NCBI RefSeq assembly: GCF_021390425.1
Contig: NZ_JAJUWY010000003.1
Location: forward strand, 1-64,000
Origin: Lysobacter sp. GX 14042
GTDB lineage: Bacteria > Pseudomonadota > Gammaproteobacteria > Xanthomonadales > Xanthomonadaceae
Direction of reading: 5' to 3'
Length of the DNA: 64,000 nucleotides
Each line of letters starts with the position of its first letter. Positions within the stretch are counted from its first letter, which is position 1. The translations under genes were made by a program, and so were the position numbers. The notes below the pieces were generated by a model, which saw only the letters and a program-made list of their open reading frames with translations, was not told where the DNA came from and searched no databases. Positions 43,377 to 53,043 of this stretch are shown here, in pieces.

Positions 43377-46154
43377 TCAGCCCAGCGGTACGACGCCCGC
43401 GCCGCCCGCATCCGCCTGCCTGGCGCCCAGCTCACAGAGCTTCGGCTCGGCCGTCCCGAACACCGGTGCCCGCCCGCTGTCCGCCTGCGCCCCCATCCAC
43501 TCCTTCTTCGCTGCCCTGAACTCCACCGTTCCCGGCGCACCGATCTCGATGTCGCCCCCCTCCAGCTTGAGGTAGGCCCCGGCCGCGGTCGCCAGCAGGT
43601 ACTTGTTGGGCGCGCCAACCTGGACGTCCGCGGTCGTACTGGCGATCGTGACGCTCTGCTGCGCGGCCACTTCGGCCAGGTTGCTTGCTGCGCGGGCACT
43701 CACCCGGCCCTGCGCGGCATGCAGTGCGATCCCGGTTTCCCGGTCGGGCTTGCCCGCTGGCGCGGCGCCACCCTGGGTGTACAGGGCGATGCCGCCGGCG
43801 ACCGCCAGGACCGCCTCGCCCTGGCTGAGCCACTGCAGGTCATGTGCGGCATCGAGGCTGGTGTGGGTGCCGGAGACCCACAGCTGGTCGGCCGGGGTGA
43901 CGGTGACGATGCCATCGGGGCTGGTGCCCAGCAGTACCGGGCGGCTCCAGCCCGGCACCTCGCCATCACCGCCGCCGATGCCGGGGCCCGCTGCGCTTCC
44001 GGCAGCGGTGGCGGCCAGTGTGTCCTGCAGCCCGTCGCGGGCCTTGGCCGTGGCGAGACGCTCCGGCTCTTCCGGCAGGTCGGCGCCCTGCTGGCGTGCG
44101 ACCCGGTCCAGGCTTTCGGCCAGCTGGCTTCCCTGCGCCAGCCGGGTCATGGCCCGGGCGGCATCGAGCTGGGTGCGCCCGGTATCGGCGCTCAGCAGCA
44201 GCCCGGCGCCGGCGCGCACCACGCCGCTTGCGGCCGTCGCCAGCTCCGCACCGAAACCGCGCTCGGCGTCACGCCGGTTGTCGTTGCCGGCCTTGAGGTG
44301 CCCGAGCACCAGCCGGCTGTCGTGCTGGGTGGTGGCGGCTTCCGCACGCCCCTGCCCGGGCGTGTCGTCGAGGCGCAGTTGCTGGTATCCCCCGGCGCCC
44401 GCCTGGCTGTCGGCGAGCGCCTGGGATTTGAAACCGGTGAACACCGCCGGATGTCCGTCGCCGTCGAACCAGGCTGGCGCGTTGCCGGTCGCTCCGGCGG
44501 CGCCGCCCGGCACCTGGTTGTGCGGGGCATCGGCCTGGCCACGGCCGTTGTAGAGGCTCCCGACCACGACCGGCCGGTCGATGTCGCCCTCGAGGAAGGC
44601 GACCAGCACTTCCTGGCCCTTGCGCGGCAGCATGACGCTGCCCCAGTTGTCCCCCGCCCACGCGGTCGCGACCCGGACCCAGGTTCCGGCCGAGCCGTTT
44701 CCCGGCGCATTGTCCCCACCGCCGGGATGGGCCAGGCGACTGCTGCCGTCGCGACCGCGCTGCCAGGGAAACTGCACCTTGACCCGATGGTCGCGGTCGG
44801 TCAGCAGCGGCCCGCCGTCCGCCACCACCACCGCGGCCTGGCTGCCATGCACCGTGGGTCGGGGATGGATGCGCAGGCCGTGCCCGTCGGCGGTCAACGG
44901 GCGGAACGGCACCGCCATCGGCAGCGCCTGCAGGCGGGCCTGGTAGAAGTCCACGTCACCGCTGGCGTCCGCTGTCGACGCGCCCGGGTCAAGCAGTCCA
45001 GGCAGCGGCGGTGGCGGCAACGCCACCAGGCCCAGCCGGCGCTCGACTTCGGACCAGACCTCGGCACCCAGGTTGTTGCGCGCGCGGTGGTGCACGTGGA
45101 TACAGGCGAACCGCGCTTCCTCGCCCGCATACGCGGGATGCCGGGCCAGCTCGAAGTGCCCCCCGGCCGCGACCGTGCGCCAGCTGCCCGACGCGTTGAC
45201 CACCTCGCGCGACACCTGCAGTGCTTCGAGCTGGCGCCTGGCCACGCGCTCGCCGGTCTCGCGGTCCGGCCATCGGTATGGCCCGGCCGTGTCGATGTCC
45301 TCGACCATCACCGGGACGGCCGCGGCATCGAGGGCTTCCGCCGGACGCGCATCCAGCGCGCGATGGTCCCAGCTCGCCCGGCGCAACCGGCCGGCCGTCC
45401 AGCGGCGGGCATGCACCCAGGCACACAGGCTGTCCTCCCGCTCGGTCACGTCGCTGCGGTGGAAGCGTATCGGCCCCAGTCCGCTGAAGGCCCCGTTGTG
45501 GTCGGCCAGCACCAGGGTGTGCGCGCCCAGGCTGTCGTCGCCGGGGGCGCCGCTGTGCTCGAACCAATAGAACAGCCCCTCCTCCGCCAGCAGCCGCTCG
45601 ACGAAGGCGAGGTCCGATTCGCCGTACTGGGTCGCCAGGCTGCGCTTGCGGTACACCGGGGGCTCGGCCAGGTCCCAGCGCCAGGCAGGTGCCAGCGCGC
45701 CCTGGCCCACGTAGTCGGAGAACACCGACTCGACGATCTCCATGACCGTCATGTCCTGGAACACGTAGCTGTCCACGCGCTGGCGCAGCAGCGCCAGCCA
45801 GGGCTCGACCACCAGCCGGTAACGCGCCAGTCCGCCATTGCTGCCGGTGCGCTCGAAGACGGTGACGTGGCCGTGGAAAGGCCGCAGCCGGGTACGCGAA
45901 GCCGCGGTCAGCAGCTCCAGCAGCACCGGCTGGCCGGGCAGCTCGGCCAGGTCGATGTGCGCATCGACCGAGAGCGCGGTCAGTTCGAGGCGGTAGCCGG
46001 CCGGTGCACCGGGCGCCGGGCCGACGGCCTCGACGCCATCCAGCCGCTCGGCCACCAGCACCTCCGGCCCCAGCGGCGTGTGCAGCCGCAGCAGGCGCCC
46101 GTGCTGCCGGGGACCGGCGCCGAGTGCCGACAAGGCTGTTGCGAGGACATCCAT
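43377..46154 (-). CDS. vgrG: Type VI spike protein VgrG (TssI)
   Basis: VgrG trimers form the puncturing spike of the secretion system. The 925-aa protein has the gp27-like part (DMTVMEIVESVFSDYVGQG, YGESDLAFVERLLAEEGLFYWFEH). The gp5-like OB fold follows (RDHRVKVQFPWQR, GTWVRVATAWAGDNWG, PRKGQEVLVAFLEGDIDRPVVVGSLYNG), then a DUF2345 beta-helix extension to the end. No separate enzymatic C-terminal domain is seen. ATG 46154 is preferred because GGAGG lies 8 bases upstream; in-frame ATGs at 46187/46190 lack such a site. Confidence 0.94.
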   Translation of the reverse strand: MDVLATALSALGAGPRQHGRLLRLHTPLGPEVLVAERLDGVEAVGPAPGAPAGYRLELTALSVDAHIDLAELPGQPVLLELLTAASRTRLRPFHGHVTVFERTGSNGGLARYRLVVEPWLALLRQRVDSYVFQDMTVMEIVESVFSDYVGQGALAPAWRWDLAEPPVYRKRSLATQYGESDLAFVERLLAEEGLFYWFEHSGAPGDDSLGAHTLVLADHNGAFSGLGPIRFHRSDVTEREDSLCAWVHARRWTAGRLRRASWDHRALDARPAEALDAAAVPVMVEDIDTAGPYRWPDRETGERVARRQLEALQVSREVVNASGSWRTVAAGGHFELARHPAYAGEEARFACIHVHHRARNNLGAEVWSEVERRLGLVALPPPPLPGLLDPGASTADASGDVDFYQARLQALPMAVPFRPLTADGHGLRIHPRPTVHGSQAAVVVADGGPLLTDRDHRVKVQFPWQRGRDGSSRLAHPGGGDNAPGNGSAGTWVRVATAWAGDNWGSVMLPRKGQEVLVAFLEGDIDRPVVVGSLYNGRGQADAPHNQVPGGAAGATGNAPAWFDGDGHPAVFTGFKSQALADSQAGAGGYQQLRLDDTPGQGRAEAATTQHDSRLVLGHLKAGNDNRRDAERGFGAELATAASGVVRAGAGLLLSADTGRTQLDAARAMTRLAQGSQLAESLDRVARQQGADLPEEPERLATAKARDGLQDTLAATAAGSAAGPGIGGGDGEVPGWSRPVLLGTSPDGIVTVTPADQLWVSGTHTSLDAAHDLQWLSQGEAVLAVAGGIALYTQGGAAPAGKPDRETGIALHAAQGRVSARAASNLAEVAAQQSVTIASTTADVQVGAPNKYLLATAAGAYLKLEGGDIEIGAPGTVEFRAAKKEWMGAQADSGRAPVFGTAEPKLCELGARQADAGGAGVVPLG

Positions 46155-46212
46155 GGCATCCGCCTCCGTGCGAATCCGAGCGGCCATCATGGCCACTGCC
46201 GGGATGATAGCG

Positions 46213-48963
46213 TCAGTTGATCCGGTACTTGAAGCCGCCCTTGCGGTCGGCCGACGCCTTGATCCGGGTGATCGTTCCACCCTCGGCCATGGTTGCCAGT
46301 ACCGAGCCGGCGACCTCCGGCAGCAAGGTCCCGCCGAGGATGTGGTCGACGTTGCGGGCGCCGGAGTCGACCTCGGTGCAGCGGGCCAGGACGGCCTCGA
46401 CCAGGCCGCCGCTCCACTCGAACGCCGCCTTGTGGTTGGCGAGGACCCGGTCGCGGATGCGGCCGAGCTTGAGCTCGATGATCCTGGCCAGCACCTCGTC
46501 GCTGATCGGGTAGTACGGCACCACCTTCATGCGGCCCAGGAAGGCCGGCTTGAAGGTCTTCATCAGCACCGGGCGCAGCGCTTCGGCCAGCGCGTCGGCG
46601 GCGGGCAGCTCGCCAGCCGGCCTGTTGAGGCAGGACTGCATGATCTGCGACGAGCCGATGTTGCTGGTGAGGATGATCAGGGTGTTGCGGAAGTCGATGT
46701 CCCGGCCTTCGGCATCCTCCATCTGGCCCTTGTCGAAGACCTGGAAGAACATCTCCAGCACGTCCGGGTGGGCCTTTTCGACCTCGTCCAGCAGCACCAC
46801 CGAGTAAGGGTTGCGGCGCACCGCCTCGGTCAGCACGCCACCCTCGCCGTAGCCGACGTAACCGGGCGGGCTGCCCTTCAGGCCGGACACGCTGTGCGCC
46901 TCCTGGTACTCGCTCATGTTGATGGTGACCAGCTTCTTCTCGCCGCCGTAGAGGATGTCGGCCAGCGCCAGCGCGGTCTCGGTCTTTCCCACCCCCGACG
47001 GGCCGACGAACAGGAACACGCCGCGCGGCTTGTCCGGGTCTTCCAGCCTGGCCGAGGCGGTGCGCACGCGCTGGGCCACCGACTCCAGTGCATGGTCCTG
47101 GCCGATGACGCGCTCGGCCAGCAGCGGGGCGAGGTTGCGGACGGTGCGGATCTCGTCCCTGACCATTCGGCCCAGCGGAACGCCGGTCCAGGCGCTGACG
47201 ATCTCGGCGACGATGCCGCCGTCGACCTGCAACGGCACCATTGGCGCCTCGCCCTGCAGCGCGCGCAGTTCGGCCCGCAGCAGGTCGAGTTCGGCCAGCT
47301 TCGGACTGGCCACCCTGGCGGTTTTCCTCGACTTCGCCGCCTTCGGCCTGGCGACGACCGCGACGTCACCGTCGGCCGCAGCGGCATCGCCCCCGGCGCC
47401 GGCTTCGCCCGACGACGCGGCCGCGGTGTTCCCGGCCTGCTCGAGCTCCGTGCGCAGCGCCTGGATCCTGCCGGCGATCCCGCTCTCGGCCTTCAGCCGC
47501 TTCTCGTTCCCGGCCAGCACGGTCTGCGCCTGCGACTGCTGCGCCAGCAGTTCGGCCAGGCGCTCGTCATGGCTGGCGCCGCCGGCGGTCTCGCGGCGCA
47601 ACGCGGTGATCTCGGCAGCGAGGCGGTCGAGGTGCCTGCGGGTGTCCTCGATGACCGCCGGCGTCGCGCTCTGCCCGAGGGCGACCCTGGCGCAGGCGGT
47701 GTCGAGCACGCTGACCGCCTTGTCGGGCAACTGCCGGCCGCTGATGTAGCGGTGCGACAGCCGCACCGCCTCGGTCACCGCCTCGTCCATGACCCGGATG
47801 CCGAAGTGCTTCTCCATCAGCGGGACCATGCCGCGCAGCATCGCCGCGCACAGCGGCTCGTCCGGCTCCTCGACCTTCACCACCTGGAAGCGACGGGCGA
47901 GCGCGGCGTCCTTCTCGAAGTACTTCTTGTATTCGCTCCAGGTGGTTGCTGCGATCGTACGCAACTCGCCCCGGGCCAGCGCCGGCTTGAGCAGGTTGGC
48001 GGCGTCGTTCTGCCCGGCCTGGCCGCCGGCGCCAATCATGGTGTGCGCCTCGTCGATGAACAGCACGATCGGGTGCGGGCTCTTGCTGACCTCGTCGATC
48101 ACGCCCTTCAGGCGGTTCTCGAACTCGCCCTTCACGCTGGCGCCGGCCTGCAACAGGCCCAGGTCGAGCACGTGCAGTTCGACGCCCTGCAGCACCTGCG
48201 GCACGTCGCCGGCGGCGATGCGCGCGGCCAGCCCCTCGACCACCGCGGTCTTGCCCACACCGGCCTCGCCGGTGAGGATCGGGTTGTTCTGCCGGCGGCG
48301 CAACAGGATGTCGATCATCTGCCGGATCTCGGCATCGCGCCCGATCACCGGGTCGACGTGGCCGTCGCGTGCCCGCCCGGTCAGGTTGGTGGTGTACTGG
48401 TCCAGCGCCGGGGTCTTCGACAGGCCGGGGTCGGCCGGTGCTTCGCCGCCACCTGCCGCCGGCGCATCGGCGAAACGCACTTCGGCCGCTTCCGAGGAGC
48501 CCTCCGTGAGCCTGGCGAAGTCGTGCTTGAGCTCCTCGCGCCTGATCTTCGCGAACTGCGCGGAGCCGCGACAGGCCAGCTGCGACAGCGCCGGCCCGGT
48601 CAACAGCGCCAGCAGCAGGTGGCCGCTGCGGATGCGCGTGGTGTGGGCGTCCAGCGATGCCAGCAACCAGGCGTGCTCGAACAGGCTCGGCAGGTGCGGG
48701 GAGAGCACCGGGGTGCGGCTGTTACCGGCCCTGAAGCGGCCCAGTTCGCCTTCAAGATCGCGGCGCAGCGAGTCGAGGCCGATGCCGCTGCGCCCGGCGA
48801 CCAGGGCGACATCGCCGCGTGGCTCCTCCAGCAGCGCCAGGAACAGGTGCTCCAGGTCGACCTCATAGTGCCCGCGCGCCATGCACAGGTTGGCCGCGCG
48901 CTCTGCGGCCCGGCGGCAGGTGTCGTTGAGTTTTCCGATCAGGGTCTTGAGGTTGCTGCTCAT
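46213..48963 (-). CDS. tssH: Type VI sheath-disassembly ATPase ClpV (TssH)
   Basis: ClpV is an AAA+ unfoldase that recycles contracted TssB/TssC sheaths. The 916-aa protein has the N-domain (ERAANLCMARGHYEVDLEHLF), Walker A1 GEAGVGKT near 231-238, and the middle coiled coil. Walker A2 GPSGVGKT lies near 652-659 and is followed by the ClpB-type arginine-finger region. The Ala/Gly-rich insert with AGEAGAGGDAAAADGDV at about 515-530 is longer than usual. It lies 30 bp downstream of tssG and 58 bp upstream of vgrG. Confidence 0.95.
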   Translation of the reverse strand: MSSNLKTLIGKLNDTCRRAAERAANLCMARGHYEVDLEHLFLALLEEPRGDVALVAGRSGIGLDSLRRDLEGELGRFRAGNSRTPVLSPHLPSLFEHAWLLASLDAHTTRIRSGHLLLALLTGPALSQLACRGSAQFAKIRREELKHDFARLTEGSSEAAEVRFADAPAAGGGEAPADPGLSKTPALDQYTTNLTGRARDGHVDPVIGRDAEIRQMIDILLRRRQNNPILTGEAGVGKTAVVEGLAARIAAGDVPQVLQGVELHVLDLGLLQAGASVKGEFENRLKGVIDEVSKSPHPIVLFIDEAHTMIGAGGQAGQNDAANLLKPALARGELRTIAATTWSEYKKYFEKDAALARRFQVVKVEEPDEPLCAAMLRGMVPLMEKHFGIRVMDEAVTEAVRLSHRYISGRQLPDKAVSVLDTACARVALGQSATPAVIEDTRRHLDRLAAEITALRRETAGGASHDERLAELLAQQSQAQTVLAGNEKRLKAESGIAGRIQALRTELEQAGNTAAASSGEAGAGGDAAAADGDVAVVARPKAAKSRKTARVASPKLAELDLLRAELRALQGEAPMVPLQVDGGIVAEIVSAWTGVPLGRMVRDEIRTVRNLAPLLAERVIGQDHALESVAQRVRTASARLEDPDKPRGVFLFVGPSGVGKTETALALADILYGGEKKLVTINMSEYQEAHSVSGLKGSPPGYVGYGEGGVLTEAVRRNPYSVVLLDEVEKAHPDVLEMFFQVFDKGQMEDAEGRDIDFRNTLIILTSNIGSSQIMQSCLNRPAGELPAADALAEALRPVLMKTFKPAFLGRMKVVPYYPISDEVLARIIELKLGRIRDRVLANHKAAFEWSGGLVEAVLARCTEVDSGARNVDHILGGTLLPEVAGSVLATMAEGGTITRIKASADRKGGFKYRIN

Positions 48964-48993
48964 GTGCGGTCCTTGCAGGGTTGCTCCATGGGG

Positions 48994-50082
48994 CTACTGG
49001 AGGGTGTTGATGCCATAGGTGGTGTCCGAGCGCGCGGCAGTGGCCGGTCGCGAGCACAGGTAGCTGTCGAAACCGAGCCGGGCGCCCCCTTTCGGTCCCA
49101 GGCCGATGCCGCGGACGTGCTCGGCACGCAACACCAGCCGCACTTCGTACTCGAGGCTCGAGCCGGTCAACAGAGTCAGCCACTTGGCCAGCGCCGCGGC
49201 GGCCTGGCCGCCGGGCAGGAAGTCGTCGAAGTCCGCGCGGTCCAGCGGGCCGATCCACAGCCGCATGCGCAGATCGCGCTGCCAGACCCGCCCGCCGGCC
49301 AGCGCGGTACTGCCGAGCGCGGCGTTGCCGACGCCAAGGCGGGTCCGCTGCGCCTGTGGCACCGGGTACCAGGCACCGACGAACTGCTCGACCTCGAGCG
49401 GCACGCGGAAGTAGCCCGCCAGTACCTGCTGCAGGCCTGCCGCCGAGACCGGTTGCTGGCGGATCACTCCCGCGTAATGGGCCACCGCCTGGTCGAATAC
49501 CGCTCCGTTCCCCCCGCGCATGCGTCCCCGCAGGGACTCCATGCCCAGGCCAGAGAGCGCCAGCACCAAGGGCAGGAACCGTTCCTCGCGATCGAGTTCG
49601 TACTGGAAGCCCAGGCGATAGCGTTTCCATGCCGCGTAATGCAGGGCGACCGCACGGTTGCTGAAGATGTCGAGGAAGGCCCGCGCGGCACGGTCGCGAC
49701 CGAAGGTCTCGCGCTCGTTGAGGGTCTCGGTGTAATGCAGCGGCAGCGCGCCATGGGTCCCGAGCAGGCCCATGAAGGCGGGGGTCAAGTGGACCTCGCC
49801 CAGTTCCTCCATGGTCACCGCGTGCTCGACGGCGGCATCGCGGTCGAGCGCGGTGCCGTCGGCGGAGAAGGCGGCGGCGTCCTCGATCTCGCCCGGGGCG
49901 AAGCCCAGCGCCGTCGAGTTGCGGAAGCGGATGCGACGGGCAACCACCTCCACGGCCGGAATGCCCTGGCGGACGAACAGCCGCTCCAGGATCCGCATCG
50001 CCTGGAAGAAGCCAAAGCGCTGCGGCCGCGCCAGCAGCTGCTGGGCTAGGCCAGGATCGAGTCGCCGCTGCGGGGTGCGCAT
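48994..50082 (-). CDS. tssG: Type VI baseplate protein TssG
   Basis: TssG links the TssF dimer and TssK in the baseplate wedge. The 362-aa protein has RPQRFGFFQAMRILERLF near the start, LGTHGALPLHYTE, FLDIFSNRAVALHYAAWKRYRL, and the late AALGSTALAGGRVWQRDLRMRL. ATG 50082 overlaps tssF by 37 bp. The longer frame upstream lies wholly within tssF and is not family-like. Confidence 0.92.
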   Translation of the reverse strand: MRTPQRRLDPGLAQQLLARPQRFGFFQAMRILERLFVRQGIPAVEVVARRIRFRNSTALGFAPGEIEDAAAFSADGTALDRDAAVEHAVTMEELGEVHLTPAFMGLLGTHGALPLHYTETLNERETFGRDRAARAFLDIFSNRAVALHYAAWKRYRLGFQYELDREERFLPLVLALSGLGMESLRGRMRGGNGAVFDQAVAHYAGVIRQQPVSAAGLQQVLAGYFRVPLEVEQFVGAWYPVPQAQRTRLGVGNAALGSTALAGGRVWQRDLRMRLWIGPLDRADFDDFLPGGQAAAALAKWLTLLTGSSLEYEVRLVLRAEHVRGIGLGPKGGARLGFDSYLCSRPATAARSDTTYGINTLQ

Positions 50083-51881
50083 CGGTGCAGTTCCTCGCCG
50101 CTGTTGGCCGATACCAGCACCAGCCGGGTGAAGCTGTTGGCGTGCACGTACAGGCCGAAGAAGTGCTCGAGCACCCGGGCGAAGGCCGCGATGCCATGGC
50201 CGACGAACGCCGCCTCGTCGATCTCCAGCCGGATCTCGATCCCGCGCACCACGCTGGCGAAGGTCTTGCCCGGCAGCCAGGCGGTGGCCGGCGCATGGGT
50301 GATCGACACCAGCCCGTCGACCTGCCGCCGCGACACGCTGCTGCGGGTCACGTCGTACAGGCGCAGCATCTCCTTCAGTGCCGGCAAGCCGTCCTGGGTC
50401 AGCGACAGGTGGTTGAGCGAGAGGTGCGAAATCAGCCGCCACTGCGCCCCACGCCCACGCTCGAAGCGGCGCGGCGGGGTCGGCTTGCGCAACAGGGCGA
50501 TCGTGCGCGCCGGACCGCCACCCTCCATGGTCAGGTCACCGCCCTGCACCCCGTAGGCGAGCCGGGTCGGCAGGTCGCGGTTGCTGCAGGTCAGCTCCAG
50601 GCTGACGACGTCGGCCTGCGGCTGGACCGGGTTGAAGTCCAGGTCGACGAAGGACAGTTCGGTTTCGTAGCCGGGGCTGCTGTGTGCCACCTGTTCGTCG
50701 CGCCGGACCAGCCAGTAATGCCCGGTCTGCTCCGGCGTCTCGCCGTGGTGGAGGGCGTAGAACGGGCGGAACTCGGTGACCTGCTCGCCTTGCGGCCCCT
50801 GACGGACCCGCTTGACCGAATCGATCGAGACCACCTCGTAGGCGAACGCGCGGCGCGCATCGGCGACCACCGGGTAACCGGTGCTGCGATGGTGCACGCG
50901 GATCGGCTCGCCGTGCTGGGCGAACAGGTTGACCACCGGGCTGCAACCGAGGCGGAAGTTGTCCGGTCCCACGCCCTCCAGCAGCCGGTTGGCCGGTTCG
51001 TCGGCCGGCTGCGAGGCCAGCACGAAATGGACGGTGAAGCGGGTGCCCGCCAGGCCGCGCAGCGGCCGCAGGTCGAGGTCGAAGAAGCCGAACTTGTCGG
51101 GGAAGGCGAACAGTTCGGTGAGCAGGCGGTAGGCCGGCAGCGAGCGTTCGCCGGTGTCGATCAGCGCATGCTCCGGACCGAAGCCCACCTGCTCCAGCGG
51201 GACCCCGGCCAGGCGCTGCCAGCGCCCGCTGCCAGCCGGCTCTGCGTAGGCCACCTGGACGCCAAAAGCCAGTCGGTCGCGCAATGCCGCGCAGACCGAG
51301 GCCTCGCCATCGATGAACAGGCGCAAGGCGTCGACCCCCAGCCCGTCGATCCCGGTGCAGTCACCCAGCAATTCGAAGCCCAGCGACACCTGTCCGCCGC
51401 AGCCCTGCGGCAGGGCAGTCGCCAGCGGCGGCTCGGCGACCGGAACAAAGCGCGCACCGGTCACCCGCACCGGCGCCAGGGCCACGTCATGGGCGGTGCG
51501 GAAACGGCAGGCGACCCCGCGGACCGGGCGCGAGTGCAGCAAGGTCCCGCGCGGCACCGTCACCGGGGCGGTCAACCTGGCCAGCCCCGGCCCCATGTCG
51601 AAGCTGGCGATGGAACACGACGGGAACGGGCGCAGGTAGTGCGGGTACAGCACCTCCAGCAGCGCTTCGGTCAGTTCCGGATAGTCGTCCTCGACCTTCT
51701 TGCTGATCCGCGCGCTCAGCAGCGCGAACGACTCGACCAGCCGCTCCACGTGCGGGTCCTGGCTGCCGTCGGCCGACAGCAGCAGCCGGCTGGCGATCTT
51801 CGGGTAGCGTTCGGCGAACTCGCGGCCGTAGGTCCGCAGCCAGGCGAGCTCGCGCTCGTAGTAGGGAAGCAGGTCCTCCAT
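50046..51881 (-). CDS. tssF: Type VI baseplate protein TssF
   Basis: A 611-aa baseplate subunit. The N-terminus DLLPYYERELAWLRTYGREFAERYPKIA and ARISKKVEDDYPELTEALLEVLYPHYLRPFPS are the strongest family marks, with SHLSLNHLSL further on. It starts 7 bp after tssE ends and overlaps tssG, consistent with one baseplate operon E-F-G. Confidence 0.94.
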   Translation of the reverse strand: MEDLLPYYERELAWLRTYGREFAERYPKIASRLLLSADGSQDPHVERLVESFALLSARISKKVEDDYPELTEALLEVLYPHYLRPFPSCSIASFDMGPGLARLTAPVTVPRGTLLHSRPVRGVACRFRTAHDVALAPVRVTGARFVPVAEPPLATALPQGCGGQVSLGFELLGDCTGIDGLGVDALRLFIDGEASVCAALRDRLAFGVQVAYAEPAGSGRWQRLAGVPLEQVGFGPEHALIDTGERSLPAYRLLTELFAFPDKFGFFDLDLRPLRGLAGTRFTVHFVLASQPADEPANRLLEGVGPDNFRLGCSPVVNLFAQHGEPIRVHHRSTGYPVVADARRAFAYEVVSIDSVKRVRQGPQGEQVTEFRPFYALHHGETPEQTGHYWLVRRDEQVAHSSPGYETELSFVDLDFNPVQPQADVVSLELTCSNRDLPTRLAYGVQGGDLTMEGGGPARTIALLRKPTPPRRFERGRGAQWRLISHLSLNHLSLTQDGLPALKEMLRLYDVTRSSVSRRQVDGLVSITHAPATAWLPGKTFASVVRGIEIRLEIDEAAFVGHGIAAFARVLEHFFGLYVHANSFTRLVLVSANSGEELHRCAPRSGDSILA

Positions 51882-51888
51882 CGCCGCT

Positions 51889-52374
51889 TCAGGCCGCCGC
51901 GGCGCGGCGCAGCCTGCTCACCGAGTACTGCAGGGTGTTGGGCTGCAGCATGGCATCGAAGCTGACCGGCTCGCGCGCCGGGTGCAGGTCCAGCAGGGCG
52001 TGAATGGTGAAGTGCAGTGCCCCGGGGCCGCGGCCATTGCCCTCGAGTGCCACCTGCACGTTGTGCAGGCGCGGCTCGTGGCGCGCGATCGAGCGCTCCA
52101 GCGAGCGGCAGATCGTAGCGCGGTGGTGGCCGTTGGCCAGGCTCAGGCCGGAGAAGTCGCCCAGCCCGTAGGTCATCATCGAGCGGCGGCAGTTGGGGAA
52201 CGCTTCCAGCTCGTCCTCGGTGAACGCCGAACGGCTGTTGAGCAGTCCTTCCAGGTCGCGGGCGACCGACTCCTTGTACTGCTCCAGCGAGACCGACTTG
52301 AACACGCCGCCGCCGGCACTGCGGGGCGCCTCGTCGAACAGCTTGTCGAGCAGGCTGGGCTCGAATCCCTTCAT
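51889..52374 (-). CDS. tssE: Type VI baseplate protein TssE (gp25-like)
   Basis: TssE is the gp25-like hub that starts sheath assembly. The 161-aa protein has SLLDKLFDEAP, SLEQYKESVARDLEGLLNSR, the motif CRRSMMTYGLGDFSGL, and LERSIARHEPRLHNVQVALE. ATG 52374 with GGGGAAAC upstream is a better start than 52557, which lies inside hcp on this strand. It is separated from hcp by a 73-bp gap containing a hairpin. Confidence 0.92.
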   Translation of the reverse strand: MKGFEPSLLDKLFDEAPRSAGGGVFKSVSLEQYKESVARDLEGLLNSRSAFTEDELEAFPNCRRSMMTYGLGDFSGLSLANGHHRATICRSLERSIARHEPRLHNVQVALEGNGRGPGALHFTIHALLDLHPAREPVSFDAMLQPNTLQYSVSRLRRAAAA

Positions 52375-52412
52375 GTTTCCCCGTCCGCCCGGGCGGCGCC
52401 CGTACCGCAAGA

Positions 52413-52438
52413 CGGTGGCGACCCGGAGGCCGCCACCG
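52413..52438 (-). terminator. Hairpin between hcp and tssE
   Basis: CGGTGGCG at 52413-52420 pairs perfectly with CGCCACCG at 52431-52438 around a 10-base loop, 9 bp after the hcp stop. Only a weak T-rich run follows on the minus strand (TCTTGC), so it is more likely a partial terminator or an mRNA-stabilising structure that raises hcp relative to tssE. Confidence 0.45.
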
Positions 52439-52447
52439 AACGACACA

Positions 52448-52951
52448 TCAGGCGACCGTGTAGGTCGGCTTGTTGTTGGTGTTGCTCCACTGGGCCACGG
52501 TCTTGCCACCGGTGCCGCCACCCTGCTTCTGCTGGGTATAGGACCACTTGATGGCACCGAAGCTCAGCTGGACGTTCTCCGACGGCATGCCGTCATGGCC
52601 CATGGTGGTGGCCACGCGGTGCACCAGCACGTTCAGCAGTTCGATCGTGTAGTAGTTGATCGCGTTGCCGTCCTTGTCGGCGCGCATGAACTCGATGCGG
52701 GCCTTGGGGAAGGTGGTGCCGTTGGCGCAGGCCTGGAACAACGCGGTGGAGGCGAGGTCGATCCGCTTGTTGAGCTCGATCGGGGCCATCTCCACGCGGG
52801 CGGCGGTGGTGCCGCCGGCGCTGGAGGCGGTTGCCGAACGCGGCTGCAGGACGTCCTGGTTGAAGGACTCGATCTCGATCCAGTCCTTGTGCTCGGCGTC
52901 CTTGGACTCGCCCTTGATGGTGTCGATCGTCAGGAAGGCGTGTTGCATCAT
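52448..52951 (-). CDS. hcp: Type VI tube protein Hcp (TssD)
   Basis: Hcp hexamers stack to form the inner tube and carry small effectors. The 167-aa protein has AFLTIDTIKGESKDAEHKDWIEIESFNQDV, the conserved IDLASTALFQACANGTTFPKARIEFMRAD, YYTIELLNVLVHRV and LSFGAIKWSYTQQ. ATG 52951 with AGGAAA upstream is chosen; M11 at 52948 is equally possible. The slightly longer C-terminal tail (KTVAQWSNTNNKPTYTVA) is normal for this group. It lies in its own pocket, with 92 bp before and 73 bp after. Confidence 0.95.
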   Translation of the reverse strand: MMQHAFLTIDTIKGESKDAEHKDWIEIESFNQDVLQPRSATASSAGGTTAARVEMAPIELNKRIDLASTALFQACANGTTFPKARIEFMRADKDGNAINYYTIELLNVLVHRVATTMGHDGMPSENVQLSFGAIKWSYTQQKQGGGTGGKTVAQWSNTNNKPTYTVA

Positions 52952-53043
52952 CTGGTTTCCTTTGTTCCGTTCTTCCATGAGGTAGTTACCGGGCAGGCCC
53001 GGCGCGGTTTACAGCCAACCACTTGTTGGGAAGTGCGCCGCGG

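Noticed and set aside
46078-50049. A very long open frame (over 1300 codons) on the plus strand across the T6SS genes
   Set aside because: It is antisense to clpV, vgrG and tssG, which all have clear family motifs. Its translation is low-complexity Arg/Gln/His/Ala, typical of the complementary frame in GC-rich DNA.
52989-53002. CCGGGC-AG-GCCCGG palindrome before hcp as a terminator
   Set aside because: The stem is only six base pairs with a two-base loop and no T run. Such short GC palindromes are expected by chance in this genome.
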